Notes: generated by a model not told the origin, from the letters alone. A stretch of DNA of 28,106 bases from CAZBBC01 sp964489835 (GCA_964489835.1 CAZBBC010000046.1:1-28106); one strand, 5' to 3'; positions 1 through 7,938 are shown, counted from the stretch's first letter. Numbers and translations are program-made.

Positions 1-226
1 AGAGTTTTCCCAACTCAAAATCGGTCAGCACGATCGAATCATCCGGTTCGGCCAATTGTTGAACGACATCGTACACCTTTGTTGAATGGTTATATCCGAG
101 ATGTTTTTTGAGCTTGTTATAGGCAATTGCAGAAATTCCTGAACTTGGAGTTGAGCCTAAATCAATGGGTACTTTATCCGGCACAATATGATTTACCGAA
201 GATAAAACCCTTTCTCGTGAGGTCAT
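1..226 (-). CDS. URO-D-like (uroporphyrinogen decarboxylase / MtaA superfamily) protein, N-terminal part
   Basis: The first 75 codons are visible and the gene runs off the left edge. The start is the ATG at 226-224, which overlaps the stop of the upstream mutarotase-like gene as TGATG. A strong GGAGGAG ribosome site lies about 6 nt before it. The protein begins MTSRERVL, followed by PDKVPIDLGSTPSSGISAIA and a YNKLKKHLG helix; this is the usual N-terminus of URO-D-like proteins found in sugar-degradation clusters. The family holds haem-pathway decarboxylases, corrinoid methyltransferases and many members of unknown role; the last group fits best because the neighbour is a sugar mutarotase. The metal-site half of the protein is outside the window. 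The overlap predicts translational coupling with the gene upstream. Confidence 0.85.
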   Translation of the reverse strand, partial: MTSRERVLSSVNHIVPDKVPIDLGSTPSSGISAIAYNKLKKHLGYNHSTKVYDVVQQLAEPDDSIVLTDFELGKL

Positions 227-639
227 CAATTCTCCTCCAAATGATAAACTTCTTCCATATTTACCCACCTCTCGCCTTCCTTGGCGCTTTCTATCGGTTC
301 CTGACAAGGGTCAGTCAATTTCCACCACTCCTTAGTGAGTGAATCTGCAGCCATTTTTTTCATATCAGCATCCCAATCTTCACCGGTATACTCCAGATAA
401 CTGAAAAGATATCCATCGCGGTAATAAATCGAATAGTTACGAATATTGCAATCCATAATCATTTTGTTTATTCCGGGCCAGGGATTTGCATGAAGTTTTT
501 TATATTCTTCAAGTTTTTCGGGTTTTACTTTAATGACCCATCCGTGGCGTTGAACTTGCTCGACCTTTTTTGCAGTCTCAGGTTTGCTACAATTTGCAAA
601 AAAAAGAAGCGGAATAATTAAAAATAAAAATTTTCTCAT
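226..639 (-). CDS. Exported L-rhamnose mutarotase-like protein
   Basis: 137 residues. After an N-terminal hydrophobic segment ending near Cys17 (FFANCSK, a possible but atypical lipobox because Asn precedes Cys) comes a full RhaM/DUF718 fold. Landmarks shared with E. coli RhaM are HANPWPGI (His50, matching the catalytic His of HNPIWPEL), NYSIYY, WWKLTDP and the C-terminal MEEVYHL. RhaM interconverts the anomers of L-rhamnose and is normally cytoplasmic, so an export signal is odd. The start is set by GGAGAGACC just before ATG 639. The stop overlaps the ATG of the URO-D-like gene, so the two are probably one transcript. It could act on another deoxy or keto sugar. The fold is clear; the substrate is not. 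Confidence 0.88.
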   Translation of the reverse strand: MRKFLFLIIPLLFFANCSKPETAKKVEQVQRHGWVIKVKPEKLEEYKKLHANPWPGINKMIMDCNIRNYSIYYRDGYLFSYLEYTGEDWDADMKKMAADSLTKEWWKLTDPCQEPIESAKEGERWVNMEEVYHLEEN

Positions 640-816
640 GGTCTCTCCAGTTCCCGAGTTAGCATAAAAATCTTTTCTTTAACCGTGTATTCATGTTTTC
701 CGTTGAAATTTACCATCCTCTCCTAAGATCCGCGGTTCCTTAAAAATATAAATTGGTTGGGATAATTCTAATATAAAGTTGATATCTGGAGGCAGGGTAA
801 ATGAACGGATAATAAC

Positions 817-1065
817 TTATTCAATGATTTCAAGAATCGCACGTTTACCAAACTTTGCTGCAACGGCACTGAGTAATGTCCTTATTGAATTAGCATTTTG
901 TCCATGCTTTCCAATTATTTTACCGAAGTCACCCTTACCAACCCTTATCTCATAAATACAAACTGTTTCACCACGAACCTCGCTGATTTTAACCTCATCA
1001 GGTTTATCCATTATGGGCTTAACAATGTTTTCCAAAAATTCTCTTATTTCCACATTTTGTTCCAT
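817..1065 (-). CDS. KH-domain RNA-binding protein (KhpA-like)
   Basis: 82 residues when started at the ATG at 1065, which has a GGAG about 9 nt upstream and gives the usual KhpA length. A longer reading frame reaches 1152, but its extra 29 residues look unrelated to the family. The single KH domain shows the GxxG loop in KIIGKHGQN near residue 54, followed by IRTLLSAVAAKFGKRAILEI. KhpA proteins bind RNA, often with KhpB, and affect cell division and sRNA biology. The gene commonly sits next to rpsP, rimM and trmD; here it stands alone among sugar genes with about 180 nt on the downstream side and 230 nt on the upstream side, so it was probably moved or duplicated. The fold is confident; the partner is unknown. 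Confidence 0.88.
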   Translation of the reverse strand: MEQNVEIREFLENIVKPIMDKPDEVKISEVRGETVCIYEIRVGKGDFGKIIGKHGQNANSIRTLLSAVAAKFGKRAILEIIE

Positions 1066-1237
1066 ATTAAAAATCTCCGATTTAGCCGAATGTATCAAAA
1101 TTACAGGGAATATTCTCCCCCTCTTTGCAAGGGTGACAGCGGTCGCATCCACCTACTCTCGTAAAACGGGATTACTAAAAACGTAGTACGGGGTCGACGA
1201 TACAGCATTCGAAAAAATTGTTAGAGAGACACACAAA

Positions 1238-1270
1238 ACACAGAGAAAATAATTTAGTTTTACACTGTGT
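1238..1270. repeat. Degenerate inverted repeat (ACACAG ... CTGTGT)
   Basis: ACACAG at 1238-1243 pairs with CTGTGT at 1265-1270 in an AT-rich gap just after the oxidoreductase stop at 1298. It resembles a worn copy of the short tandem-unit repeats seen elsewhere in the window. It may form a weak hairpin downstream of the oxidoreductase, but no run of T follows, so a terminator role is doubtful. Confidence 0.35.
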
Positions 1271-1297
1271 AATGGGGCCATACGTTTTTTTTGATTT

Positions 1298-2773
1298 TTA
1301 ATCTTGTGGCATGATCTTAAACGGTGGCCGGTAAACATCTTTTACTAATAAATTGGTCTGTGATAACAATTCAGAATTATTGGAACCATCAACGGCTAAA
1401 ATTTTATCGTTTTTTGCATCTAGAGACAACCACGGTCCCAGGGAAAGAGGTGTCTTCTCCAGATTAACCGTATTAACCTTGAGATGTTGTTCTAAGCTGT
1501 TAAAGGTTTTAAGAGACAGCGGACGCTTTTTAAGTTTATTTTTAACAGTATCAACCGAGGCATAACCTCCGATACAATAGGAAATATTACCGTAGAGACA
1601 AGCGGCAGTGGATTTGTATCCGGTTTCGATCGGAGCACGCAACTTTTGAGATTTGCGGCTGCGTACGCAATCGATAAAATTCGGCATATGTGATTCCGCA
1701 CCACCCAGTGACAGTTGCTTTATTCGTTTCCCATTATTGTCCCAAATCCAACCGCCATGATATCCGGCGTAATATCCACCTTCACACTGCACAACAACCC
1801 CTTCCCTGATGCCCCGTAAATTATCCATGGCTTTGATATCCGGTTTCATCGGCAATCCGCGGGTTTCCACGATAATCGGGATCTCCGGGTAATCAAATAT
1901 TGTTAACTGCGTATTGGGCGTTTGTCCGGCATCATCCACTACAAATCTTCCGCCTATACTCATAATACGCTGCGGCAAAGTATCAAATCCGGCAATCCAG
2001 CGGGCAACATCAAAAATATGGACACCCAGATTACACAGATCACCGTTTCCGGTATCCCACTTCCAATGCCAGTCATAATGAAGACGGTTTCTTCGCAGTG
2101 GTACCATCGGGGCCGGGCCGCAAAACAGATCATAATTGACATTTTCCGGATAATAGGGATCTACCAGACCGATGCTTTCCCGTTGTTTATACCAGAGACC
2201 ATGGATCCACTGTATTTTTCCCATATTTCCTGCTTTAATATACTCAATAAGGGCCGGAATATCCTGATTCGACCGTGCCTGTGTACCTGACTGGACAATA
2301 CGTTTGTACTTCCGGGCCGCTTTTACCATCTGCTGACCTTCCCAGACATTGTGACACACGGGCTTTTCAACATAGACATCTTTTCCTGCCTGACAGGCCC
2401 ATATGGTAATCGGTGCATGCCAATGATTGGGAGTGGCTATAACCACCGCATCGATTTCCTTGTCGTTCAACAATTTTCGGACATCGGCATATTTTTTTAC
2501 GGAGATATTTTTTTCCTTGAGTTCGGCCTCGCGCTCATTAAGTATCTCCGGATCTATATCACACAAAGCAACAAGACGTACGCCTTTCATGGTGCTTAAA
2601 TCATTGACATGGTTTTTGCCTTTACTTCTGATACCAACGACGGCGACCCGAATATCACTATTCGCCCCCTGAGGATTGGCCCATACCGGGAGTGCTATAT
2701 TAGAAGCGAGACCCAAACCAGCTGTGGCAATGGTAGTCTGTTTTAAAAAACCTCTCCGAGATAAATTCTTCAT
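1298..2773 (-). CDS. Tat-exported Gfo/Idh/MocA-family oxidoreductase
   Basis: 491 residues. The N-terminus has a twin-arginine signal (SRRGFLK, residues 5-11, then a hydrophobic stretch ending near VWANPQG), so the protein is exported folded, with its nicotinamide cofactor. A Rossmann fold follows: IRVAVVGIRSKG (41-52), ALCDID (69-74), the family hallmark VYVEKPVC (133-140, Lys137 expected catalytic), and GDLCNLGVHIFDVARW (244-259) with His252 and Asp255. Length fits the exported subfamily that carries a long C-terminal region. Such enzymes oxidise or reduce sugars, and several periplasmic ones act in 3-keto-glycoside or glycosidase pathways. ATG 2773 has GGGGAGAA upstream. It lies 69 nt after the GntP permease and probably shares its transcript. 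The substrate cannot be read from sequence. Confidence 0.92.
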   Translation of the reverse strand: MKNLSRRGFLKQTTIATAGLGLASNIALPVWANPQGANSDIRVAVVGIRSKGKNHVNDLSTMKGVRLVALCDIDPEILNEREAELKEKNISVKKYADVRKLLNDKEIDAVVIATPNHWHAPITIWACQAGKDVYVEKPVCHNVWEGQQMVKAARKYKRIVQSGTQARSNQDIPALIEYIKAGNMGKIQWIHGLWYKQRESIGLVDPYYPENVNYDLFCGPAPMVPLRRNRLHYDWHWKWDTGNGDLCNLGVHIFDVARWIAGFDTLPQRIMSIGGRFVVDDAGQTPNTQLTIFDYPEIPIIVETRGLPMKPDIKAMDNLRGIREGVVVQCEGGYYAGYHGGWIWDNNGKRIKQLSLGGAESHMPNFIDCVRSRKSQKLRAPIETGYKSTAACLYGNISYCIGGYASVDTVKNKLKKRPLSLKTFNSLEQHLKVNTVNLEKTPLSLGPWLSLDAKNDKILAVDGSNNSELLSQTNLLVKDVYRPPFKIMPQD

Positions 2774-2842
2774 GCTTTTCTCCCCTTCGTTCTCAATATA
2801 AAATTAAAATTTACGTTCGATGTGGCTCAATTGCCACTATCT

Positions 2843-4192
2843 TTAGATAGTTGATAAAAAAAACAGCGATAATAAATATATAAAGCCCATCGTTGCCACG
2901 CCAGTTAGAAAAGTAGCCGTTGTAAACACTTTCAAGGCAATATTTGTATCCAGATTTGAAAATTTTGATACCACCCAGAAAAAACTATCATTCGCATGCG
3001 ATACCATGATAGAACCTGCGCCCATAGCCAATAAGGCGAAGGTCGGACCCCAACCCTGGGATAATCCCATTGAAGGTAACAGCTCTGCCACCAGTGGGGC
3101 GGTGGTAATAATGGCAACCGTCGAGGATCCCTGGGCTGTTTTGATGGCTGCAGCCATTAAAAATGGCAAAAACAAACCCATCTCCCAGCCGGAAAGTTCT
3201 TGTCCTAAAAACTGACCAATATTAGTTGCACGGATAATCGCTCCAAAAGATCCGCCTGCAGCTGTAATGGCAAGAATAACACCGGCCGCCTTTATACCAT
3301 CTCCCAGCCAATCACTGAGCACATCCGCACGCCATTTGGGAATTCCTAATAAGGCAAAACCGACACCTAGCATCAGAGCAACTTCAGGAAGCCCGATAAA
3401 ACTTAAGGTTTCCGGTAACAATGAGAGGGCTCTCAGACCTATCAGTATTACCGGCAATAATATCGGTAAAAAAGACATGAAGAGAGATGGAAGATGTTCA
3501 TACTCCGATTTCAAAGTCTCGTAAGTGACTTCCGGTTTGGCTTCCACAAAATATTTCTTTGCAAATCTGGTTCCCCAGTAATATCCGACAACAACTCCGG
3601 GAATCGCACAAATTAAGCCCAGAATAACCATTCGTCCCATTAACTGACCCTGGGTGGCTGTTTGTATAATTTCTGAAAAAGCGGCGACGGCGGCGGTTGG
3701 TCCGGGATGAGGAGGTACCAGGCAGTGTGTCGCATAAAGTGCTGAGGCAAGGACTACGGCCATTACAGTCATAGAAATTTTTGCATGTTCGGCCAGGGCT
3801 TTAGTTAAAGGACTTAAGATGACATAGCCGGAATCACAAAATATAGGTATCGATACGGTATACCCGAAAATACTGGTCGCCATGGGCACCCGTTTTTTAC
3901 CGGCTATCCTGAGGAAAAAATCTGCTAATTTGAATGCTGCCCCCGACCTTTCAACAATGACACCAATCGTCGTCCCACAGATGATTATAATTCCGATGGA
4001 ACCAAGGGTGTTCCCAAATCCCCGGGTAATGGTTTTTATCACATCGGTTGCCGGCAGCCCTGCACTCAACCCCAGACCTGCCGCGGCAAGAAGCAGAACA
4101 TAAAATGGATTAACTTTGAACTTTGTAGTTAGAATAATGATAAAAATAAATGAGATTAATAATATCAGTAATAGCGTATTTCCTTCTGCCAT
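2843..4192 (-). CDS. GntP-family gluconate:H+ symporter-like permease
   Basis: 449 residues, typical for GntP (about 440-450). It is hydrophobic throughout, with roughly 12-14 membrane segments. Recognisable family stretches are GFGNTLGSIGIIIICGTTIG near residue 60, the VERSGAA segment after it, HCLVPPHPGPTAAV near 155, GSSTVAIITTAPL and GAGSIMVSHANDSFFWVVS near the C-terminus. These permeases import gluconate, idonate or related sugar acids with protons. ATG 4192 has AAGGAT about 6 nt upstream. The oxidoreductase gene follows after 69 nt, so the pair may import and interconvert a sugar acid. It is the only transporter in the window. Confidence 0.95.
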   Translation of the reverse strand: MAEGNTLLLILLISFIFIIILTTKFKVNPFYVLLLAAAGLGLSAGLPATDVIKTITRGFGNTLGSIGIIIICGTTIGVIVERSGAAFKLADFFLRIAGKKRVPMATSIFGYTVSIPIFCDSGYVILSPLTKALAEHAKISMTVMAVVLASALYATHCLVPPHPGPTAAVAAFSEIIQTATQGQLMGRMVILGLICAIPGVVVGYYWGTRFAKKYFVEAKPEVTYETLKSEYEHLPSLFMSFLPILLPVILIGLRALSLLPETLSFIGLPEVALMLGVGFALLGIPKWRADVLSDWLGDGIKAAGVILAITAAGGSFGAIIRATNIGQFLGQELSGWEMGLFLPFLMAAAIKTAQGSSTVAIITTAPLVAELLPSMGLSQGWGPTFALLAMGAGSIMVSHANDSFFWVVSKFSNLDTNIALKVFTTATFLTGVATMGFIYLLSLFFLSTI

Positions 4193-4235
4193 GTTTTTAT
4201 CCTTTTTATTAATTTCCTCGGGTATATCCTTGGAA

Positions 4236-4338
4236 ATGTCTTTCCGAAGGAATCTATTCTCGTGTCAGATTATTGATATATTAAAAAATGATTCTTACAG
4301 AATGACACCAAAATTGTACCTGTCATCCCGTAGGGATC
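4236..4338. repeat. Degraded GTCATT-type inverted repeats upstream of GntP
   Basis: ATGTCTTTCCGAAGGAATCT (4236-4255) faces ATTCTTACAGAATGACACC (4291-4309), and a further half unit TGTCATCCCGTAGGGATC lies at 4321-4338. All have the same plan as the repeats around the GIY-YIG gene at 4372-4744: an outer TGTCATTyC and an inner palindrome ending GGATC or GAATC. They lie between the GntP start and the GIY-YIG unit, within a nested repeat island. Confidence 0.6.
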
Positions 4339-4371
4339 TGCTTAATCATGGTATTCTTTAATACCTTGGAA

Positions 4372-4410
4372 TGTCATTTCGAATCCCGATTTATCGGGAT
4401 GAGAAATCTT
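4372..4410. repeat. Left inverted repeat of the GIY-YIG unit
   Basis: 39 nt. It starts TGTCATTTCGA and ends GAGAAATCTT. The middle is a strong hairpin, ATCCCGAT-TT-ATCGGGAT (4383-4400, perfect 8-bp stem). Its inner end carries the TAA stop of the nuclease gene. Confidence 0.85.
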
Positions 4411-4708
4411 AATTATCAAATTTAAGACTTAGATCATTCCATTCAGGATTATTTATCTGAACCAAATTATCCTTTTTTGCTCGTCTCCATTTTTTTATTT
4501 CTTTTTCCCGTGCAATGGCTAAAGTTATATCTTGAAACATCTCATAATAAACTAACTTCACTAAGTTATACTTTTTAGTAAATCCATTGATTTTTTTATT
4601 TTTATGTTCAAATGTCCGGCGTCTGAGATCATTGGTGACACCAACATAAAGGACTCTATTATTCCAGTTCGTCATAAAATACACAAAATAGTATTTAAAT
4701 TGATGCAT
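4409..4708 (-). CDS. Single-domain GIY-YIG nuclease
   Basis: 99 residues, essentially one GIY-YIG domain with no fused DNA-binding or helicase part. The GIY element appears as YYFVYFM (6-12) and the YIG element as LYVGVTNDLRRR (20-31, with Arg29/Arg30 candidates for the catalytic Arg). His35, the conserved AREKEIKKWRRAKK stretch (66-79, catalytic Glu68 likely) and NNPEWNDL (86-93) follow. The active-site residues look intact. This small class is common in uncultured FCB bacteria and has no settled role; UvrC and the homing endonucleases are distant relatives. No clear ribosome site is seen, since the 5' flank is the inverted repeat itself (GAGAAATCTTAA then ATG). Nicking or copying of its flanking repeats is a hypothesis. 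Confidence 0.93.
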   Translation of the reverse strand: MHQFKYYFVYFMTNWNNRVLYVGVTNDLRRRTFEHKNKKINGFTKKYNLVKLVYYEMFQDITLAIAREKEIKKWRRAKKDNLVQINNPEWNDLSLKFDN

Positions 4709-4710
4709 TT

Positions 4711-4744
4711 AAGATTTCTCGTCGCTTTACTCCTCGAAATGACA
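4711..4744. repeat. Right inverted repeat of the GIY-YIG unit
   Basis: 34 nt. Read on the plus strand it starts AAGATTTCTC and ends TCGAAATGACA, the inverse of the left repeat. Its middle (GTCGCTTTACTCC) does not match the left middle, so the ends rather than the centre are conserved. Confidence 0.85.
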
Positions 4745-4754
4745 CTATTGGAAT

Positions 4755-6335
4755 TCACTCTCCCATCCTCAGCATATCCTCGATGATGTCTTTAGCCTCC
4801 CGATGCGTGGTAGGGCCGGTCTCCGGGCCGAGTGAATTGATCTCACCATAAGGCCTTTTTTGATATCCATAAGTAAAAGGTTCTTCTACATCCCAGTGAG
4901 TTTTCGGCATTATGTAGCCGATTTCATCATTACCAAGACCAATCACAAAGTTATACCTACCCCTCATCATTTGTCGCATCGCCGGCACTTCAACGGGATC
5001 ACCGGGAAAGTCAGCACCATCGGGCACTTCAATCCCACCATTGACCAATTCAGGGTTAATTTCTCCGGGTATGGTAAGTATCCATGCCGGGCCGATCGTC
5101 AGCAAATCAATTTCACTACGAAGCTGTCCGAAACTGACAAATCCTCTGTCTAAAACACCCAATGCACCGCCAATTTTAAAAATAAAATTATCCACATCAA
5201 ATAAGAAAGATTTTGCCCGCAATTTTAAAGAAGCTTTTTCTACAGTTTCCCACGAGCCCTGTTCCATATGATCAAGTACCAGTTTTGCTAAACGATGACC
5301 CTGGGCTCTTGCTTTTTCAAAACCACTGGCTTTAAAATGTTTATTAAGCCAAGGATCATAAATTTTGCTTCTCAGAGAGGTCATTAATCCACCGATGGCT
5401 CCATTCACAAATATGGCAGTACCTCCAATACCGGCCTGCTTGATTTCATCATCATATATAATGCCCTCTTCGATACCTTTTAACCAGTAGTGAGGAAAAT
5501 CCGCGGTGATCATCAAATTGTCACTGCCAGTCGTTTCCGGGTGATTTCCCCAATTCATCAGAATCCCATAAGGCTCCATAGATTCAGCGTCAAAAATTTG
5601 CATCAGATACATGGCGTTATCCAATATTTTCGGCAGCCGGGAATCCCTTACCAGGTCACTCCCTGTCGAATCTATTCTGGATAGTTTTAATATTGCCGGT
5701 CGGCTCGCCATAACCGCTTGATGAATAGCCATAAATGCCCGCTCCTTGACGAATTGCATATATGCGTCGTTTACACCACTTTTAAATATACCCCTGCCCC
5801 ATAATCCCATCAGGTCGGGCACTTCATGGTTATGTGTAGATAAAACGATGACATGATCGATACGCAAACCCGCGTTTTCCACCATACGACGTATGTCTAA
5901 GACATCGTCATGAAATAATCCGATGGCATCCAGAGCTACCATAGCAATGCGCGATTGGCCATCGTCCCAGACAATAGCCCGGGCCCATATATCGTCATGT
6001 ACTCCCATTGCCGGCCGTTTATTGTGAAATCCGGCCAGCCAGTAGGCATCGAACTCACCATTACCATTATTATCAATAAAGGTATCTCCCTTATCCGGTT
6101 CGTATCTGGCATTGCTATCAGCATCAACCCAGGTATCAACAATATCCGGGGTGATTGGTACTTTCGCCAGGCCTACCCTGAGTATTCCTATGTCAGAATC
6201 TGCTCCTTTATCCGGTAGTGATATATCTAAATTATAATCGGGATTACGATCCTGCATATGATAGAGGGCCATACCCACAAAACCCAGAATAATAACGATA
6301 AAAACAGCTAAAATGATGAGCAATACTTTTTTCAT
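4755..6335 (-). CDS. Membrane-anchored neutral ceramidase-like hydrolase
   Basis: 526 residues. An uncleaved-looking N-terminal membrane segment (residues 4-25) precedes a neutral/alkaline ceramidase N-domain. Expected zinc ligands are visible: His113 in MGVHDDIWARA, the THNH pair (His168, His170), Glu in PGEINPEL, and Tyr in NDEIGYIM. The nucleophile segment, normally NGxxGDxSPN, reads NGAIGGLMTS (311-320), so the catalytic Ser and preceding Asp are missing. Residues 71-96 form an acidic insert (DADSNARYEP, then DNNGNGEFD) that looks like two calcium-binding loops. The true substrate is probably not ceramide; an amide or ester on a glycoconjugate is possible. ATG 6335 has AAGGAT upstream. 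It lies in line with a second, Ser-containing paralogue 277 nt upstream. Confidence 0.88.
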   Translation of the reverse strand: MKKVLLIILAVFIVIILGFVGMALYHMQDRNPDYNLDISLPDKGADSDIGILRVGLAKVPITPDIVDTWVDADSNARYEPDKGDTFIDNNGNGEFDAYWLAGFHNKRPAMGVHDDIWARAIVWDDGQSRIAMVALDAIGLFHDDVLDIRRMVENAGLRIDHVIVLSTHNHEVPDLMGLWGRGIFKSGVNDAYMQFVKERAFMAIHQAVMASRPAILKLSRIDSTGSDLVRDSRLPKILDNAMYLMQIFDAESMEPYGILMNWGNHPETTGSDNLMITADFPHYWLKGIEEGIIYDDEIKQAGIGGTAIFVNGAIGGLMTSLRSKIYDPWLNKHFKASGFEKARAQGHRLAKLVLDHMEQGSWETVEKASLKLRAKSFLFDVDNFIFKIGGALGVLDRGFVSFGQLRSEIDLLTIGPAWILTIPGEINPELVNGGIEVPDGADFPGDPVEVPAMRQMMRGRYNFVIGLGNDEIGYIMPKTHWDVEEPFTYGYQKRPYGEINSLGPETGPTTHREAKDIIEDMLRMGE

Positions 6336-6385
6336 CTCAGATCCTTATAAATATATTTATATCATTTAACACACTTTAAAATTTT

Positions 6386-6524
6386 AACCACGAAGACCAC
6401 GAAGTGCACGAAGATCTTATAATTTCAATCTCTTAGACTAAATCATTGAGAGCAGTCCACAAAAAAATAATTTTTTAATGTAATTCATTTAAATATCTTC
6501 GTGGGCTTCGTGCGTTTTGTGGTT
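6386..6524. repeat. CACGAAG-type inverted-repeat element
   Basis: The left arm 6386-6418 (AACCACGAAGACCACGAAG and on to GATCTT) faces the right arm 6494-6524 (ATCTTCGTGGGCTTCGTG and on to GTGGTT). The arms are built from a tandem 8-9 nt unit (nnCACGAAG) and enclose about 75 nt of AT-rich spacer with no gene. It fills most of the gap between the two ceramidase-like genes. Related elements lie at 13613-13773 and 22010-22155. Confidence 0.85.
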
Positions 6525-6612
6525 CATATCCAGATCTAGTTCATATGTGTCTATAAAAAGCAAACTAACTTTATACATATATTCAAATCGTAAATGTTTT
6601 TAAGTTTTTTAT

Positions 6613-7917
6613 TTATTTAATCAGTAGTGTGGCAGCGGTGATCATGGCCTGGTGGATCGTTGGTCCTAATTCCGGTCCATAAAAACTTACGCTGGTTTCA
6701 TAACCTCCCTTTTGATACTGTTCTTTACTTAAGATATAACTGATCCATTCATTGGCCATTCCGCCAATTACCGGGTAATGAATACCCTGATCAAGGAGAT
6801 GCTTCTTAATTGGTTCTCCCAGTTCATAGGTTAATTCGCCGGGAGCCCCGACCAATAACCAATCACCTACTCTCAAAGCAGTAATGTTTGTTTTTCCCGG
6901 ACACATTGCATTTAAAATATATTTTGCGTTTTGCTCATTCATACCATATTCTGCACCACCGGTACTTTCAAATAAGGGATGCATTTGTGGTTGGGGTAAA
7001 GAAACGAGCAAAGAATTATATTCAAAGATGGATTCGGTCGCTGTTTTAATGGTTTGATATATATCAAAAGCTTTTTTTCCGATTTCTCTGCCATACCATT
7101 CAGCTTTTTGATAATGGTCCCCTGACTTTGTTTTCACTAGCACTGACTGATCACCTTCGGCACCGTTATAATACATCGCCAATACTCCTTTTCCGATGGA
7201 CGACTCTAATTCACGCTGTAAATAACCCGGCCATTCTGCAGAGACCAGCATATCTTCATCGCTGGTTATTGTGGGATGGGCTGTCCAGTTTACAAGGGCC
7301 AGAAGCGGTTTTCCATTGACTAAATCAATTCTTGTTACGGTTAGATCCCGGTCAACTGCCGCATCTTTTCTTCTATTCCGATTCATTCCCATGAGGATAT
7401 CCCGGCCGGTACCGACAGAAACTGGCTTTAAATTAGTGTCAGCCAGCCGGACAGCGGCAACAATGGCTTCAATCACAAAATCAAGTAACTTTGGTTGATA
7501 GATACCAATATAGGGATTATTGAGATTATTTTTATTGTTTAACGCGGACATATCAAGACTGGTATGACTATGACTTGGCAATACCATCAGATTATCTGTA
7601 TGCCAGCCACTGGAGGACAGTGCTTCGAGCACCTGAGGTTTAACATTTGGGGGAAGAGCCAGAATATCCAAGGTTACAATCGCGTATTTTTTCTGGCCAT
7701 CACTCAGGATCACCGCTTTTACCCAGATACTATCATGAACCCCTTCTGCCGGTTTATTCATACGGTCACCGTATCCACCTAAACTGAATTGCAATTCCAG
7801 AGGTGGCGTCAGATCAACCCGCGAGGTATTTGCTTTGAGTTGTACCGGGGCAAAATCCTGTGCCGACACCTGGAAAAACAGACAAAAACTGAATACAAGC
7901 AATAAAAATGTTTTCAT
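6613..7917 (-). CDS. Secreted neutral ceramidase-like hydrolase
   Basis: 434 residues from the ATG at 7917, preferred over an upstream ATG at 7953 because AGAGGA precedes it and a clean signal peptide (MKTFLLLVFSFCLFFQVSAQ) then opens the protein. The ceramidase N-domain fills the rest. Candidate zinc ligands are His in AEGVHDSIW, the His pair in LPSHSHTSLD, Glu in PGELTYEL and Tyr in ISYILSKEQY. The nucleophile loop is NGAEGDQSV, which keeps the GDxS that its neighbour at 4755-6335 has lost. Like its neighbour it ends in the YGPELGPT-type tail. It is shorter than classical ceramidases (about 650 residues) and lacks their C-terminal Ig-like domain. It probably hydrolyses an amide in a lipid or glycan; the substrate is unknown. 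Confidence 0.9.
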   Translation of the reverse strand: MKTFLLLVFSFCLFFQVSAQDFAPVQLKANTSRVDLTPPLELQFSLGGYGDRMNKPAEGVHDSIWVKAVILSDGQKKYAIVTLDILALPPNVKPQVLEALSSSGWHTDNLMVLPSHSHTSLDMSALNNKNNLNNPYIGIYQPKLLDFVIEAIVAAVRLADTNLKPVSVGTGRDILMGMNRNRRKDAAVDRDLTVTRIDLVNGKPLLALVNWTAHPTITSDEDMLVSAEWPGYLQRELESSIGKGVLAMYYNGAEGDQSVLVKTKSGDHYQKAEWYGREIGKKAFDIYQTIKTATESIFEYNSLLVSLPQPQMHPLFESTGGAEYGMNEQNAKYILNAMCPGKTNITALRVGDWLLVGAPGELTYELGEPIKKHLLDQGIHYPVIGGMANEWISYILSKEQYQKGGYETSVSFYGPELGPTIHQAMITAATLLIK

Positions 7918-7938
7918 CACATCCTCTTGTTTATTTTT

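Larger units (their letters stand above)
4372..4744 (-). mobile_element. GIY-YIG gene bounded by inverted repeats
   Basis: A 373-bp unit made of a left inverted repeat (4372-4410), a GIY-YIG gene (4409-4708) and a right inverted repeat (4711-4744). Both repeats have the outer arm TGTCATTTCGA and the inner arm GAGAAATCTTAA when read inward, with different middles. The gene's stop overlaps the left inner arm, and its start lies 2 nt inside the right one, so little lies in the unit apart from gene and repeats. The right end is 10 nt past the stop of the ceramidase-like gene. TTGGAA occurs just outside both ends (4366-4371 and 4748-4753), a possible but unproven target duplication. Calling it mobile is an inference from structure. 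Confidence 0.6.

Noticed and set aside
1153..1338. Reading frame of 61 codons after the oxidoreductase
   Set aside because: It overlaps the end of the oxidoreductase gene and otherwise covers low-complexity repeat DNA; no recognisable protein.
4409..4708. UvrC fragment
   Set aside because: The frame is complete and ends cleanly at both repeats. The sequence has the NNPEWNDL ending typical of stand-alone GIY-YIG proteins rather than the UvrC continuation.
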